This document shows, piece after piece, positions 8,821-18,445 of a DNA stretch of 64,000 nucleotides. The DNA comes from Actinacidiphila cocklensis. Its GTDB lineage: Bacteria > Actinomycetota > Actinomycetes > Streptomycetales > Streptomycetaceae. The position numbers and the translations under genes were made by a program. How positions within the stretch are numbered: the stretch's first letter is position 1; each line of letters begins with the position of its first letter. A model generated the notes under the pieces. It was not told the DNA's origin, did no database searches, and saw only the letters and a program-made list of their open reading frames with translations. Location of the stretch: positions 143,990 through 207,989 of the forward strand of contig NZ_CAJSLV010000035.1 in NCBI RefSeq assembly GCF_907177275.1, given 5' to 3'.

Positions 8821-11800
8821 CGAAGAGGTGGAGGCGGTGGGCCAGGGCGGCGGCCTCGCCACGGGTGGAGACCGTGAGTTTGGCCAGGATGTTGGAGACG
8901 TGGACGCTCGCCGTCTTGGGCGAGATGAAGAGCTCCTCCGCGATCTGGCGGTTGGTGCGGCCGTCCGCGACCAGGCGGAGCACGTCGCGTTCGCGGGCCG
9001 TCAGGCCGAGGGAGTCGGCCGGGTCGACGGGCGCGGTGGCCGCCTCGACGGGCGCGTCGAGCGCCAACCGGGCGCGCTGCGCCAGGGCGGCGATATCCGC
9101 GGCGAGCGGCTTCGCCCCGGCGGCGGCCGCCGCGTCGTGCGCCTGGGCCAGCAGGCAGCCGGCCCGCTCGCGGGTGTCGGGGCCGCGGGCGAGCAGCGCC
9201 TCGGCGTACCGGTAGCGGACCCCGGACAGCTCCGCGGGCCGCTCCTCTCCGGCGAAAGCGGCCTCCGCGGCAGCCCAGAGCTCGGGTTCGTGCCGCCCCT
9301 CCGCGCGGGCCAGCTCGGCGTCGACCAGCAGCGCATAGGCCTCGTAGAGCGGTGCGGGGCGGGCCAGTTCGCGGGCGGCGGTCCTGATCCGGTCGAGCAC
9401 CTGGCCGCGGGCGGGGTCGCCGGTGACCGTCCACGGGCCGTCCGCCTCGGCCGCGGCGCCGCCGGCGAGGATCGGCCAGGCGTAGCGGGCGGTGCCGTTG
9501 GGGAATCCGGCGTCGATGGCGGCCAGCATGGCGCGGCGGGCCTCGTCGTAGCGGCCCTGGGCCACGGCGAGCCGCACGGCGAGGCCCCGCAGGGGGATCT
9601 GGTGCTGCGGCTGCGTGTCGTGCCGGAGGCCGTCCGCGGCGGAGGCGTGGTAGCCGGCAGCGGCTTCCGCGTCGCCGACGGCGAGCGCCAGGAAGCCCTG
9701 GAACATGTCCAGGCCCGCGCACAGCAGCGGCCCCTCGACGACCCGCCGGGCGGCCGCGAACCGGGTCGCGGAGTCGGCGTAGCGGCCGAGCATGAACAGC
9801 GACTCGCCCTCGTTGCCGAGCAGCCACGCCCGCGTGGCGTTGACGACCTGGTCGCCGATGAGCGCCAGGCCCTCGCCGGCGATGCGTACCGCTTCGGTGG
9901 AGCGGCCCGCGCCTTCCAGGACGGACGCCAGGTTGCCGTAGGTGCGGGAGATGATCAGCGGCGCCCGCTGGTCGCTGACCAGCCGCCGTACCTCCTCGAC
10001 GCCGGCGATACCGCCGTCGATGTCGCCGCTGTCGGCCTGGAGCAGGCCGAGGGTGACCCGCGCGTGCAGTTCGGTGTCGTGGGCGTCCGCGGTCCTGGCG
10101 AGTTCGACCGCCCGGCCTGCGATGGCGATGCCCTCGGCGCCGGACTTGTGGACCATGATCCAGGCGGCGGTCATCGCCAGGACCTCGGCGTGGGTGGCGG
10201 ACGGCGGCAGGCCGCGTACCAGCTCGCGGGCCCGGGTCAGCTCCTCCCAGCCGTCGCCGCGGCCCAGCACCTCCATGACCCTGGAGCGCTGCGCCCAGAA
10301 CCAGGCGGCCCGCAGCGGGTCGGGGCTGCCGCTGCGCTCCATCAGCCGCAGCGCCCGCTTGGCCATCGCATAGGCGCGTTCGCGCTCGCCGCTGAGCCGG
10401 GCGGCGACGGTCAGCTCGGCCAGCAGGTCGACGAAGTCCAGCGGGGTGCCCGCCGGGCAGTCGCACGGCGGATACGCCTCGGTGTAGTCGGCGGGGCGCA
10501 GCTCGGCGCGGATCGCCTCGGGGGCGTCGTCCCACAGTTCGAGCGCGCGTTCCAGCAGCCGGTACTGCTCGGCGTAGGCATGGCGGTGCCTGGCCTCGAC
10601 GGCGGCGCTCAGCACCGCGGGCAGCGCCCTGGCCGGGTCGTGCGCGGCATACCAGTAGCTGGCCAGCCTGGCGGCCCGCTCGTCGGCGGGGACCAGCGCG
10701 GGGTCGGCCTCGACGGCCTCGGCGTATCGCCGGTTGATACGGCTGCGCTCGCCCGGCAGCAGGTCGTCGCCGACCGCCTCGCGGACCAGCGAGTGCCGGA
10801 AGCGGTAGCCCTCGCCGCTGTCGGTGGGCAGCAGGATGTTGGCGCCGACGGCCACCCGCAGCGCGTCCAGCAGGTCGTCCTCCGACAGCCCGGTGATCGC
10901 CGCGAGCAGGCGGTACTCGACGGTGCTGCCGCCCTCGGCGACGAATTTCGCCACCCGCTGGGCGTCCTCCGACAGCGCCTCGACGCGGACCAGCAGCAGG
11001 TCGCGCAGCGAGTCGCTGAGCCCGGTGGAGCACCCGCGGCGCAGGCTGCAGGCCAGCTCCTCGACGAAGAACGGGTTGCCGTCGGAGCGCGCGAAGACCT
11101 TGTCGACGACTGAGTCGTCGGGCTCGTCGGCCATGATCGAGGTCAGCTGGCTGCGGACCTCGGCCCGGTTGAAGCGCGACAGCTCGAAGCGCTCGGCCCG
11201 GCGCAGCCGGTCGGCCTCGGCCAGGAAGGGCCGCAGCGGGTGCCTGCGGTGGATGTCGTCGGCGCGGTAGGTGGCGGCGACCAGCACGCGGCAGCGCTGG
11301 AGCGAGCGGAAGAGGTACGCGAGCAGCTCGCGGGTGGAGCGGTCGGCCCAGTGCAGGTCCTCCACGACGACCACGATCGTGCGGTCCGTGCCCAGCCTTT
11401 CCAGCAGCCGGGCGGTCAGCTCGAACAGCCGCACCCGGCCGTCCTCGTCGTTCGGCTCCCTGCGGGCGCCGTCGGATTCTGCCAGTTCGGGGAGCAGCCG
11501 GGCCAGCTCGCCCCGCTGCCCGGCCGCGGCCTCGGTCAACTCGGGGCCGAGGGTGCGGTACAGGTCGCGCAGCGCGGCGGAGACCGGTGCGAACGGGAGG
11601 CCGTCCGCACCGATCTCCACGCAGCCGCCGACGGCGGTCACGGCGCCCGCCGCGCGGGCCGAGGCGAGGAACTCCTCGGTCAGCCGGGTCTTGCCGACGC
11701 CGGCCTCGCCGCCGATGAGCACCGCCTGCGACTCGCCGGCGTCCGCGTCGGCCAGCACCGAGGCAAGCCGTGCCAGCTCGGCGTCTCGGCCGATGAACAC

Positions 11801-11932
11801 GGGGCTGAGCGACTGGGTCTGCACGCTTCCGAGCATTTCACGCCCTGCCCCGGATGCGACACCGGTTACTCGGGGCGCGGCACCCTGCGCGGTGGCGGCC
11901 CGGGGCGGGGCCGCCACCGCCTCAGCGGTCAT
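8807..11932 (-). CDS. Large ATP-binding LuxR-family regulator (LAL type)
   Basis: Transcription regulator of 1041 residues with the LAL layout. An N-terminal ATPase has Walker A GGEAGVGKTR (near residue 75) and Walker B TIVVVVEDLHWAD (near 190). A long helical middle region resembles TPR repeats. The C-terminal LuxR helix-turn-helix reads LTARERDVLRLVADGRTNRQ through SPKTASVHVSNILAKL (about 975-1030). Such proteins usually activate pathway-specific genes; the target and ligand are unknown. ATG 11932 is supported by the ATGA overlap with the upstream 71-aa gene, which suggests translational coupling. Confidence 0.9.
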   Translation of the reverse strand: MTAEAVAAPPRAATAQGAAPRVTGVASGAGREMLGSVQTQSLSPVFIGRDAELARLASVLADADAGESQAVLIGGEAGVGKTRLTEEFLASARAAGAVTAVGGCVEIGADGLPFAPVSAALRDLYRTLGPELTEAAAGQRGELARLLPELAESDGARREPNDEDGRVRLFELTARLLERLGTDRTIVVVVEDLHWADRSTRELLAYLFRSLQRCRVLVAATYRADDIHRRHPLRPFLAEADRLRRAERFELSRFNRAEVRSQLTSIMADEPDDSVVDKVFARSDGNPFFVEELACSLRRGCSTGLSDSLRDLLLVRVEALSEDAQRVAKFVAEGGSTVEYRLLAAITGLSEDDLLDALRVAVGANILLPTDSGEGYRFRHSLVREAVGDDLLPGERSRINRRYAEAVEADPALVPADERAARLASYWYAAHDPARALPAVLSAAVEARHRHAYAEQYRLLERALELWDDAPEAIRAELRPADYTEAYPPCDCPAGTPLDFVDLLAELTVAARLSGERERAYAMAKRALRLMERSGSPDPLRAAWFWAQRSRVMEVLGRGDGWEELTRARELVRGLPPSATHAEVLAMTAAWIMVHKSGAEGIAIAGRAVELARTADAHDTELHARVTLGLLQADSGDIDGGIAGVEEVRRLVSDQRAPLIISRTYGNLASVLEGAGRSTEAVRIAGEGLALIGDQVVNATRAWLLGNEGESLFMLGRYADSATRFAAARRVVEGPLLCAGLDMFQGFLALAVGDAEAAAGYHASAADGLRHDTQPQHQIPLRGLAVRLAVAQGRYDEARRAMLAAIDAGFPNGTARYAWPILAGGAAAEADGPWTVTGDPARGQVLDRIRTAARELARPAPLYEAYALLVDAELARAEGRHEPELWAAAEAAFAGEERPAELSGVRYRYAEALLARGPDTRERAGCLLAQAHDAAAAAGAKPLAADIAALAQRARLALDAPVEAATAPVDPADSLGLTARERDVLRLVADGRTNRQIAEELFISPKTASVHVSNILAKLTVSTRGEAAALAHRLHLFAPAT

Positions 11933-12144
11933 GCCGCGCTGAACGGGTGCAGGAGGGTGCGCCTGGTGCGGGCGGGACTCTCCGCGCCCTCATGGTCGGT
12001 GCGTGCGGCCGACCTGGCCGGGGAGCGGCGGGCCGCCGCGCGGCGCCCGGCGCGTGCTGCCTTGGCCTGCTGGGCCAGCCGCCATTCGTCGGCGCTGCGC
12101 TGCAGTTCGTCCCTGCGGGACTGCTCGAGTTCGTAACCGAACAT
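11929..12144 (-). CDS. Small basic protein coupled to the LuxR regulator
   Basis: A 71-residue protein starting MFGYELEQSRRDELQ, rich in Arg, Ala, Glu and Gln, with no membrane segment. The first half should be helical (amphipathic E/R/Q pattern) and the second half is an RRAAARR-type basic tail. It has a good ribosome-binding site, AAGGAG, six bases before ATG 12144. Its TGA overlaps the ATG of the LuxR gene (ATGA). Similar short MFGYE-type proteins occur in Streptomyces genomes as far as I recall. Function is unknown; co-translation suggests a partner or modulator of the regulator. Confidence 0.75.
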   Translation of the reverse strand: MFGYELEQSRRDELQRSADEWRLAQQAKAARAGRRAAARRSPARSAARTDHEGAESPARTRRTLLHPFSAA

Positions 12145-12635
12145 TGTCTTCTCCTTGGTGACGGTTTTCCCGATGCCCTTAGCTTCGTCTCCCAGGTGCC
12201 CCCGCCACATCGGGCACCTTCCCGAACTTGGCGCTGCGCGCGGCTTAGGCGCTGCGGTCCCCTCCTTAGGCCGCGCCTCCCCCTGCGGCTCCGCCGCCAC
12301 CTTCCCCCCGTCGTGCCTGGTCATGGCCTCCCCCGGGCGCCTAAGGAGGGTGCACTTTGCGGTCCCCGGGCGCGTAAGGGGGTGCCCCTTGCGGTGGCGA
12401 TGCGCCTGATCCGCCGTTCCGGCCGGGCTCGCAGTTCCCCGCGCCCCTTCAGAAACGCTCACCCCCCACCGAAGACGGCACCCCATAGGGCCGCGGGGAA
12501 CTGTGCGCGCAACCACCCACCGGCAGGAAGGCGTCGCCTACCGCAGGGAGGACTGCCCCCTCGCCCCACAGCGGGGTGGCACAATCAAGTGCGCCTAAGT
12601 GCAGGGGACTTGGCGACCCCCCGGAGAGGGGAACC
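12145..12635. repeat. Intergenic region with dispersed repeats
   Basis: This 491-bp divergent interval must carry promoters for the 71-aa gene (leftwards) and the kinase (rightwards). It contains two copies of the dispersed element, GCAGTTCCCCGCGCCCC at about 12431-12447 and CCGCGGGGAACTGTGCGCGC at 12491-12510. Several CCTTAGG/GCCTAAGG motifs lie between 12237 and 12370. No convincing gene was seen. Confidence 0.5.
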
Positions 12636-14322
12636 GTGCAGAGCGGGCTGTTCATCGGGCCGGACGGCACGCCGGACCGGTACCGCCTGCTGCGGTCCAT
12701 CGGCCGGGGTGGCGAGGCCGTGCTGTACCTCGCCGAGCTGGAGCTGGGCGGGGCGACGGAACCGGTCGTCGTCAAGATGCTCGACGCCCAGCAGACCCTG
12801 GCGCCGGACCTGTTCGCGCGGGTCAGCGCGAAATGGCGTGAGCAGGCGGAACTGCTGCGCTTCGTGCACCGGCCGGGCGTCGTCGGGATCAGGGAGCACT
12901 TCGAGGGGCCGTCCGCGCATCCCGGCGGGCAGTTGCCGGCCGGCGGCGGCCGGGCGCTGTATCTGGTGATGAACCATGTGGACGGCCTGGACCTGCGCGA
13001 CTGGCGGGCCGAGCGCACGCTGGAGCCGGCCGGGGAGCGCCGGGAGGCGGTGCGCTGCCTGGAGCAGCTGGCCGAGGTGCTGGACTGGCTGCACAGCGGT
13101 GCCGCCACCCCCTCGGGCCGCCGCGTGGTGCACGGCGACCTGTCCCCCGGCAACGTGATGGTCGACGCTCACGGCCAGGCGACCCTGGTGGACTTCGGGC
13201 TGAGCAAGCTGGCCGCCGACCACCGGACGGCCGAGGTGTGGTTCACGCCGGGTTTCGCGGCGCCCGAGGTCTTCGAGGGGACCAGGACCCCGGCCACCGA
13301 CCGCTACGCGTTCGGCGCCATCGCGTACTTCCTGCTCAGCGGCGAAGCGCCGGCCCCGGTACCGGAGACGCTGCGGGCGGCGCTGCTGGCGCTGCCCGCG
13401 CTGTCCGGTCTCGACGCGGCCCGGGCGGCGCGCGTCGCGGCGATCTTCGCGGCGGACCCGGACGCGCGGCCGTCCTCGCTGACCGGGTGGGTGGGAGCTG
13501 CGCTCGTACGTGGTGTCGGCGACCCGTCCGCCGCGGGCCTCCGCGCCGGCGTCCGTACCGCAGATCGCTCCGCAGTCCTTACCGACGGCGGTGGACCGGC
13601 GTGTACCGCCGCCGCCGGTGCACGCGCCGCAGCCGGTCTTCCGTACGCCGGTGCCCACGGTCGGGATGCCGCCGGGCAGGAAGCGGCGGCTGGGGCGTAC
13701 CGCACGGATCGTGCTGGCCGCGGTGGTGGCGGCGGTCCTGGTCGGCGCGGGCGCCGTCGCGGGGGTGGCGCTGTCGGGCGGGGGCAAGGGCGGCGGCTCG
13801 GCCGCGCAGAACCCCCCGGACCACTCCGCCTCGCAAGGCCCGACGACCGGGCCGACCGCGACGACCACCGCCCCCGACGCGGGCGGCGCCACCGGCACCG
13901 GCACGGACGCGCCGACCGACAGCGGCGCCCCGAGCGGCGAGCCGCTGACCGACCACACGCCGACCGACAACAGCCTGTTCACGCTGGAGCACGGCACCGC
14001 GGCCGTCAACGGGGTGCAGTACACGGACGTGCTGCGCACCACGAACTGCTACGGCGGCTACGTCGAGTACAACCTCGGGAAGTCCTACGCGAAGCTCGAC
14101 GTGGTGATCGGCCTCGACGACAACAGCCCGAACGCCGGCCTGACCTTCAAGGTACTGGCGGACAACAAGCGGATCTTCCAGAACCTGGCCACCGTCGGGA
14201 AGCCGTTTCACCCGGTCTTCGACGTCTCCGGGGTGCTGCGGCTGCGCATCGAGTGGGATGCGGACGAATCCCAGTCCACCTGCGGCATCGGCGTGCTGGC
14301 CGACCCCACGCTGATCCCCTGA
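12636..14322 (+). pseudogene. Ser/Thr protein kinase with sugar-binding-like ectodomain, frameshifted
   Basis: The kinase domain starts at GTG 12636 (GGAGAGGGG upstream). It shows a glycine loop GRGGEAVLYLAE, the VVVKML lysine, catalytic loop HGDLSPGNVMVD, and DFGLSKL. The frame then runs into nonsense composition after LTGW. In the +1 frame from about 13496 the protein continues with a Pro-rich linker, one membrane helix (TARIVLAAVVAAVLVGAGAV) and an outside domain resembling NPCBM (YTDVLRTTNCYGGYVEYNLG to STCGIGVLADPTLIP). Removing one G from GGG at 13493-13495 gives WVELRSYVVSAT and joins both parts into about 561 residues. The cause is either a sequencing error or a real disabling mutation. 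The 3' end overlaps the MMPL gene by 115 bp. Confidence 0.8.
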
Positions 14323-16538
14323 TCCTCGCCGGTCGCGGCCGGCTGCGGGACGACCGGTACGACGACCGGCACCAGCGGCCCGGCAGGCGCGGGGCGGGCG
14401 GCGGTGGGCGCCTCGATGCTGATCCGCGGCAGCCGGCGGTCCAGCCAGCCCGGCAGCCACCAGTTGGCGTCGCCCAGCACGTGCATCAGCGCGGGCACCA
14501 GCAATGTACGCAGCACGAACGCGTCCAGGGCCACGGCGGAGGCCAGGCCGATGCCGAACATCGCGATCACCCGGTCGCCGCTGAGCACGAAGGCCAGGAA
14601 GACCGCGATCATGATCACCGCCGCCGAGGTGATCACCCGGCTGGTCTCGGCCAGGCCGACCCGTACCGCCCGGCAGTTGTCGCGGGTCTCGCGCCACTCC
14701 TCGTACATGCGGCTGACCAGGAAGACCTGGTAGTCCATGGACAGGCCGAAGAGCACCGAGACCATGATCACCGGCAGGAAGGGCTCGATCGGCCCGGCTC
14801 TGCCCAGGCCCAGCCATTCGCTGCCCCAGCCCCACTGGAAGATCGTGGTGACCACGCCGAAGGAGGAGCCGACCGCCGCGACGTTCATGGCCGCGGCCTT
14901 GATCGGGATGCCGATCGAGCGGAAGGCGACCAGCAGCAGGACGCAGCCGAGGCCGACGACGCTGCCGACGAAGAGCGGGAGCTTGCCGATCACGACGGCG
15001 GCGAAGTCGTCGTAGCTCGCGGTGGGGCCGCCGACGTAGACCTGGAGGCCGCCGCCCTTCTCCGCGGCGGGCAGCACCTCGTGCCGCAGCCGGTCGACCA
15101 GGTGCGAGGTGGCGCGGTCCTGCGGGGCGCTGTCCGGTACGACGGTGATCACCCCGGTGCCGCCGGACAGCTCGACCGGGCTCACCGAGGCCACGCCCGG
15201 GGTGTCCCGCAGGATGCCGGGCAGGTGGTCGAGGGCCAGCCGGGACTGGGCGCCGTCGGTGGTGGCGACCAGGGTGAGCGGGCCGTTGGTGCCGGGTCCG
15301 AAGCTGTCGGCCAGCAGGTCGTAGGCCTGCCGCGTGGTGGCCTTCGCGGGGCCGTTGCCCTGGTCGGAGGTGCCCAGGTGCAGGGTGAAGGTGGGCAGTG
15401 CCAGCACGATCATCACCACGGCGGCGAAGGCGCCCAGCACCTTGGGGTGGCGTTCGACGAAGGCGGACCAGCGGGCGGCCAGCCCGGCGGGCGGCTCGGG
15501 CCGCGGGCCGTGCTCGGCCAGCGCCCTGCGCTCGCGGCGGCTCAGCGCGCGCGGGCCGATCAGCGCGAGCAGCGCGGGCAGCAGCGTGATGGAGGCCGCC
15601 ACGGTGAGCAGGACGGTCAGCGCGGAGGCGACCGCGACCCCGTTGAGGAAGCTCAGGTGCAGGATCAGCATGCCGAGCAGCGCCACGCAGACCGTGCCGC
15701 CGGCGAAGACCACCGCCCGCCCCGTGGTGGCCACCGCCTCCTGGGCGGCCTCGGCCACGCTCAGCCCGCGTTTGAGGCCTCTGCGGTGGCGGCTGACGAT
15801 GAACAGGGCGTAGTCGATGCCGACGCCGAGCCCGATCAGCATGCCCAGCATGGGGGCGAAGTCGGCGACGGTCATGGCGTGGCCGAGCAGCACGATGGCC
15901 ATGTACGCCGTCCCGCAGCCGACCAGTGCGGTCGCGATGGGCAGCAGCATGGCGGCGAAGGACCCGAAGGCGACCAGCAGGACGACCGCGGCCACGGCCA
16001 CGCCGATGATCTCGCTGAGGTGCGCGCCCGCGCTCTCGGTGCTGCCGACGGCCTGCCCGCCGAGCTCGACCTGCAGGTCGCCGCTCTGCGCCGCCTTGGC
16101 GGTGTCCACCAGGGCCTGGGCCTGCGCGACGGGGACGCTGTCGGCGTCCTGGGCGTAGCCGACCGTGGCGTAGGCCGTGTGGCCGTCGGCGCTGATCTGC
16201 GCCGCGCCGTCCGCGGTGTACGGGCTGTCGACGGAGGCGACGCCGGGCAGGTGGCGGGCCTCGTCCAGCACCTTAGCCATGGTCTGCTCGACGCCGGCCG
16301 CGCGTACGGTGCCGTGGCCGGTGTGCCAGACGATGGTGTCGGTGTCGCCCGCCAGGTCGGGGAAGGACTCCCGCAGCAGGGCGGAGGCGTGGCCGGACTC
16401 GGTGCCGGGGGCCTCGTAGTGCCGGGAGTAGGCGGAGCCCGCTGCGCCGGCTGCCGCGGTCAGACCGACCAGGACGGCGATCCACAGAAGCACGGCGGTG
16501 ATGCGGTGGTGCAGACACCACCGTGCGAGTGCGGCCAT
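14208..16538 (-). CDS. MMPL/RND-family membrane transporter
   Basis: Integral membrane exporter of about 776 residues with the MmpL pattern: one helix (TAVLLWIAVLVGLTAAAGAA), a large outside loop, five helices, then a second copy of this plan. Typical motifs are GMEVHVE-free MmpL signatures such as MLGMLIGLGVGIDYALFIVSRHR and SVLFGLSMDYQVFLVSRMYEEW, each with the membrane Asp-Tyr pair used for proton coupling. The cargo is probably a lipid or hydrophobic metabolite. ATG 16538 (CAGGAG upstream) is preferred over the upstream start at 16622. The final 38 residues have no conserved look and lie antisense to the kinase 3' end, so the natural stop may have been lost. Confidence 0.88.
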   Translation of the reverse strand: MAALARWCLHHRITAVLLWIAVLVGLTAAAGAAGSAYSRHYEAPGTESGHASALLRESFPDLAGDTDTIVWHTGHGTVRAAGVEQTMAKVLDEARHLPGVASVDSPYTADGAAQISADGHTAYATVGYAQDADSVPVAQAQALVDTAKAAQSGDLQVELGGQAVGSTESAGAHLSEIIGVAVAAVVLLVAFGSFAAMLLPIATALVGCGTAYMAIVLLGHAMTVADFAPMLGMLIGLGVGIDYALFIVSRHRRGLKRGLSVAEAAQEAVATTGRAVVFAGGTVCVALLGMLILHLSFLNGVAVASALTVLLTVAASITLLPALLALIGPRALSRRERRALAEHGPRPEPPAGLAARWSAFVERHPKVLGAFAAVVMIVLALPTFTLHLGTSDQGNGPAKATTRQAYDLLADSFGPGTNGPLTLVATTDGAQSRLALDHLPGILRDTPGVASVSPVELSGGTGVITVVPDSAPQDRATSHLVDRLRHEVLPAAEKGGGLQVYVGGPTASYDDFAAVVIGKLPLFVGSVVGLGCVLLLVAFRSIGIPIKAAAMNVAAVGSSFGVVTTIFQWGWGSEWLGLGRAGPIEPFLPVIMVSVLFGLSMDYQVFLVSRMYEEWRETRDNCRAVRVGLAETSRVITSAAVIMIAVFLAFVLSGDRVIAMFGIGLASAVALDAFVLRTLLVPALMHVLGDANWWLPGWLDRRLPRISIEAPTAARPAPAGPLVPVVVPVVPQPAATGEDQGISVGSASTPMPQVDWDSSASHSMRSRSTPETSKTG

Positions 16539-16640
16539 GAACCAGCTGCTCCTGTGTGCTCGACGTTCGCCCCACTGTGGCAGGAGAAAATGATCCTTTG
16601 GGACTTTCGTGCCGTTCCTCACAAGGGGTAAAAAGCAGAT

Positions 16641-16672
16641 AAGGGCGACACCCCCAAAGGGGTGCCGCCCTT
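16641..16672 (-). terminator. Terminator of the gat operon
   Basis: AAGGGCGACACCCC (16641-16654) pairs with GGGGTGCCGCCCTT (16659-16672), with one mismatch. It lies 17 nt past the gatB stop on the minus strand, with a short TTTTTA-containing stretch further on. Confidence 0.75.
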
Positions 16673-16689
16673 GCGACTGGCGTGTCGGA

Positions 16690-18198
16690 TCAGCCCTGGA
16701 CGCCCAGCTTCTCCAGGACCAGCTCGCGCACCCGCTTGGCGTCGGCCTGCCCGCGGGTGGCCTTCATCACCGCGCCGATCAGCGCACCGGCCGCGGCCAG
16801 GTTGCCGCCGCGGATCTTGTCGGCGATCGCCGCGTTCGACGCGATCGCGTCATCCACGGCCGCACCGAGCGCGCTGTCGTCGGAGACGACCTTCAGGCCG
16901 CGCTTGTCGACCACCTGGTCGGGATCGCCCTCGCCGGCCAGCACGCCCTCGATGACCTGGCGGGCCAGCTTGTCGTTGAGGTCGCCGGCCGCGACCAGCG
17001 CGGACACCCGGGCGACCTGCGCCGGGGTGATCGGCACCGCGGCCAGCTCGGCGCCGGTCTCGTTGGCGTGCCTGGCCAGCTCGCCCATCCACCACTTGCG
17101 GGCCGACGCGGCGTCCGCGCCCTCCGCGATGGTGGCCAGGATCAGGTCGAGCGCTCCCGCGTTGAGCACCGACTGCATCTCGTGGTCGGCGATGCCCCAG
17201 TCCTCCTGCAGCCGCTTGCGGCGCAGCCGCGGCAGCTCGGGCAGCCCTGCGCGCAGCTCCTCGACCCACTCGCGGGGCGGGGCGACCGGCACGAGGTCGG
17301 GCTCGGGGAAGTAGCGGTAGTCCTCCGCCTCCTCCTTGATACGGCCCGAGGTCGTCGAACCGTCCTCCTCGTGGAAGTGCCGGGTCTCCTGCACGATCGT
17401 GCCGCCGGAGGTGAGGACCGCGGCATGCCGCTGGATCTCGAACCTGGCCGCCCGCTCCACGCTGCGCAGCGAGTTGACGTTCTTGGTCTCGCTGCGGGTG
17501 CCGAACTTCTCCCGGCCGTGCGGGCGCAGCGACAGGTTGACGTCGCAGCGCATCTGGCCCATCTCCATCCGGGCCTCGGACACGCCCAGCGCCTTGATCA
17601 GCTCGCGCAGCTCGGCGACGTAGGCCCTGGCGACCTCCGGTGCCCGCTCGCCCGCGCCCTCGATCGGCTTGGTGACGATCTCGATCAGCGGGATGCCGGC
17701 CCGGTTGTAGTCGAGCAGTGAGTGCGAGGCGCCGTGGATACGGCCGGTCGCGCCGCCGACGTGGGTGGACTTGCCGGTGTCCTCCTCCATGTGGGCGCGC
17801 TCGATCTGCACCCGGAAGACCTCGCCGTCCTCCAGCTGGACGTCCAGGTAGCCGTTGAAGGCGATCGGCTCGTCGTACTGGGAGGTCTGGAAGTTCTTCG
17901 GCATGTCCGGGTAGAAGTAGTTCTTCCGCGCGAAGCGGCACCACTCGGCGATCTCGCAGTTCAGCGCGAGCCCGATCTTGATCGCCGACTCCACCCCGAT
18001 CGCGTTGACCACCGGCAGCGAACCGGGCAGGCCCAGACACGTGGGGCAGGTCTGCGAGTTGGGCTCGGCGCCCAGCTCGGTGGAGCAGCCGCAGAACATC
18101 TTCGTCCTGGTGCCCAGTTCGACGTGGACCTCGAGGCCCATCACCGGGTCGAAGGACGCGAGCGCGTCCTCGTACGACAGCAGATCCGTGACGGTCAC
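16690..18198 (-). CDS. gatB: Asp/Glu-tRNA amidotransferase subunit B
   Basis: Subunit B of GatCAB, which converts mischarged Glu-tRNA(Gln) or Asp-tRNA(Asn) to the amide form. It binds the tRNA and activates the acyl group. The length of 502 residues is normal. The N-terminal cradle has [18 protein letters not shown] and the Cys-x2-Cys [10 protein letters not shown] zinc site, followed by [16 protein letters not shown]. The C-terminal YqeY-like tail includes [20 protein letters not shown]. It is last in the operon gatC-gatA-18221 gene-gatB and is followed by a strong terminator. Confidence 0.96.
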   Translation of the reverse strand: MTVTDLLSYEDALASFDPVMGLEVHVELGTRTKMFCGCSTELGAEPNSQTCPTCLGLPGSLPVVNAIGVESAIKIGLALNCEIAEWCRFARKNYFYPDMPKNFQTSQYDEPIAFNGYLDVQLEDGEVFRVQIERAHMEEDTGKSTHVGGATGRIHGASHSLLDYNRAGIPLIEIVTKPIEGAGERAPEVARAYVAELRELIKALGVSEARMEMGQMRCDVNLSLRPHGREKFGTRSETKNVNSLRSVERAARFEIQRHAAVLTSGGTIVQETRHFHEEDGSTTSGRIKEEAEDYRYFPEPDLVPVAPPREWVEELRAGLPELPRLRRKRLQEDWGIADHEMQSVLNAGALDLILATIAEGADAASARKWWMGELARHANETGAELAAVPITPAQVARVSALVAAGDLNDKLARQVIEGVLAGEGDPDQVVDKRGLKVVSDDSALGAAVDDAIASNAAIADKIRGGNLAAAGALIGAVMKATRGQADAKRVRELVLEKLGVQG

Positions 18199-18220
18199 AG
18201 TCGTTCTTCCTCCTGCTCTG

Positions 18221-18445
18221 TCAGTCCGTCAGCGGGTTGTCGTCGCGTTCGCGCAGTTCACGAACCAGCAGCGCGACGCCGGTGGCCACCGCGGCCACCC
18301 GGATCAGACCGTCGACCAGCTGCAGGTTGTCGTGCTCGCCGCGCGCCGTACGGACCTTCTTGACGTTGCTGAACGCGGCGAAAAGCGTGCTGCCGATGGC
18401 CAGGTACGTACCGGCCTTGCCCTTCTTCTTGCCCTTGGTGCTCAC
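18221..18445 (-). CDS. Small conserved membrane-associated protein in the gat operon
   Basis: A 74-residue protein with a Lys-rich start ([12 protein letters not shown]) and two moderately hydrophobic stretches ([14 protein letters not shown] and [17 protein letters not shown]). Its GTG start overlaps the gatA stop (GTGA), so it is translationally coupled, and gatB follows 22 bp later. A short hypothetical gene at this position is, from memory, conserved in Streptomyces. No function is known. Membrane attachment is an inference from the hydrophobic segments. Confidence 0.8.
   Translation of the reverse strand: MSTKGKKKGKAGTYLAIGSTLFAAFSNVKKVRTARGEHDNLQLVDGLIRVAAVATGVALLVRELRERDDNPLTD

Noticed and set aside
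12576..16631. One 1351-codon plus-strand reading frame covering kinase and MMPL region
   Set aside because: Only the first 300 or so codons look like protein. The rest is the antisense of the MMPL gene and the wrong frame of the kinase ectodomain, kept open by high GC.
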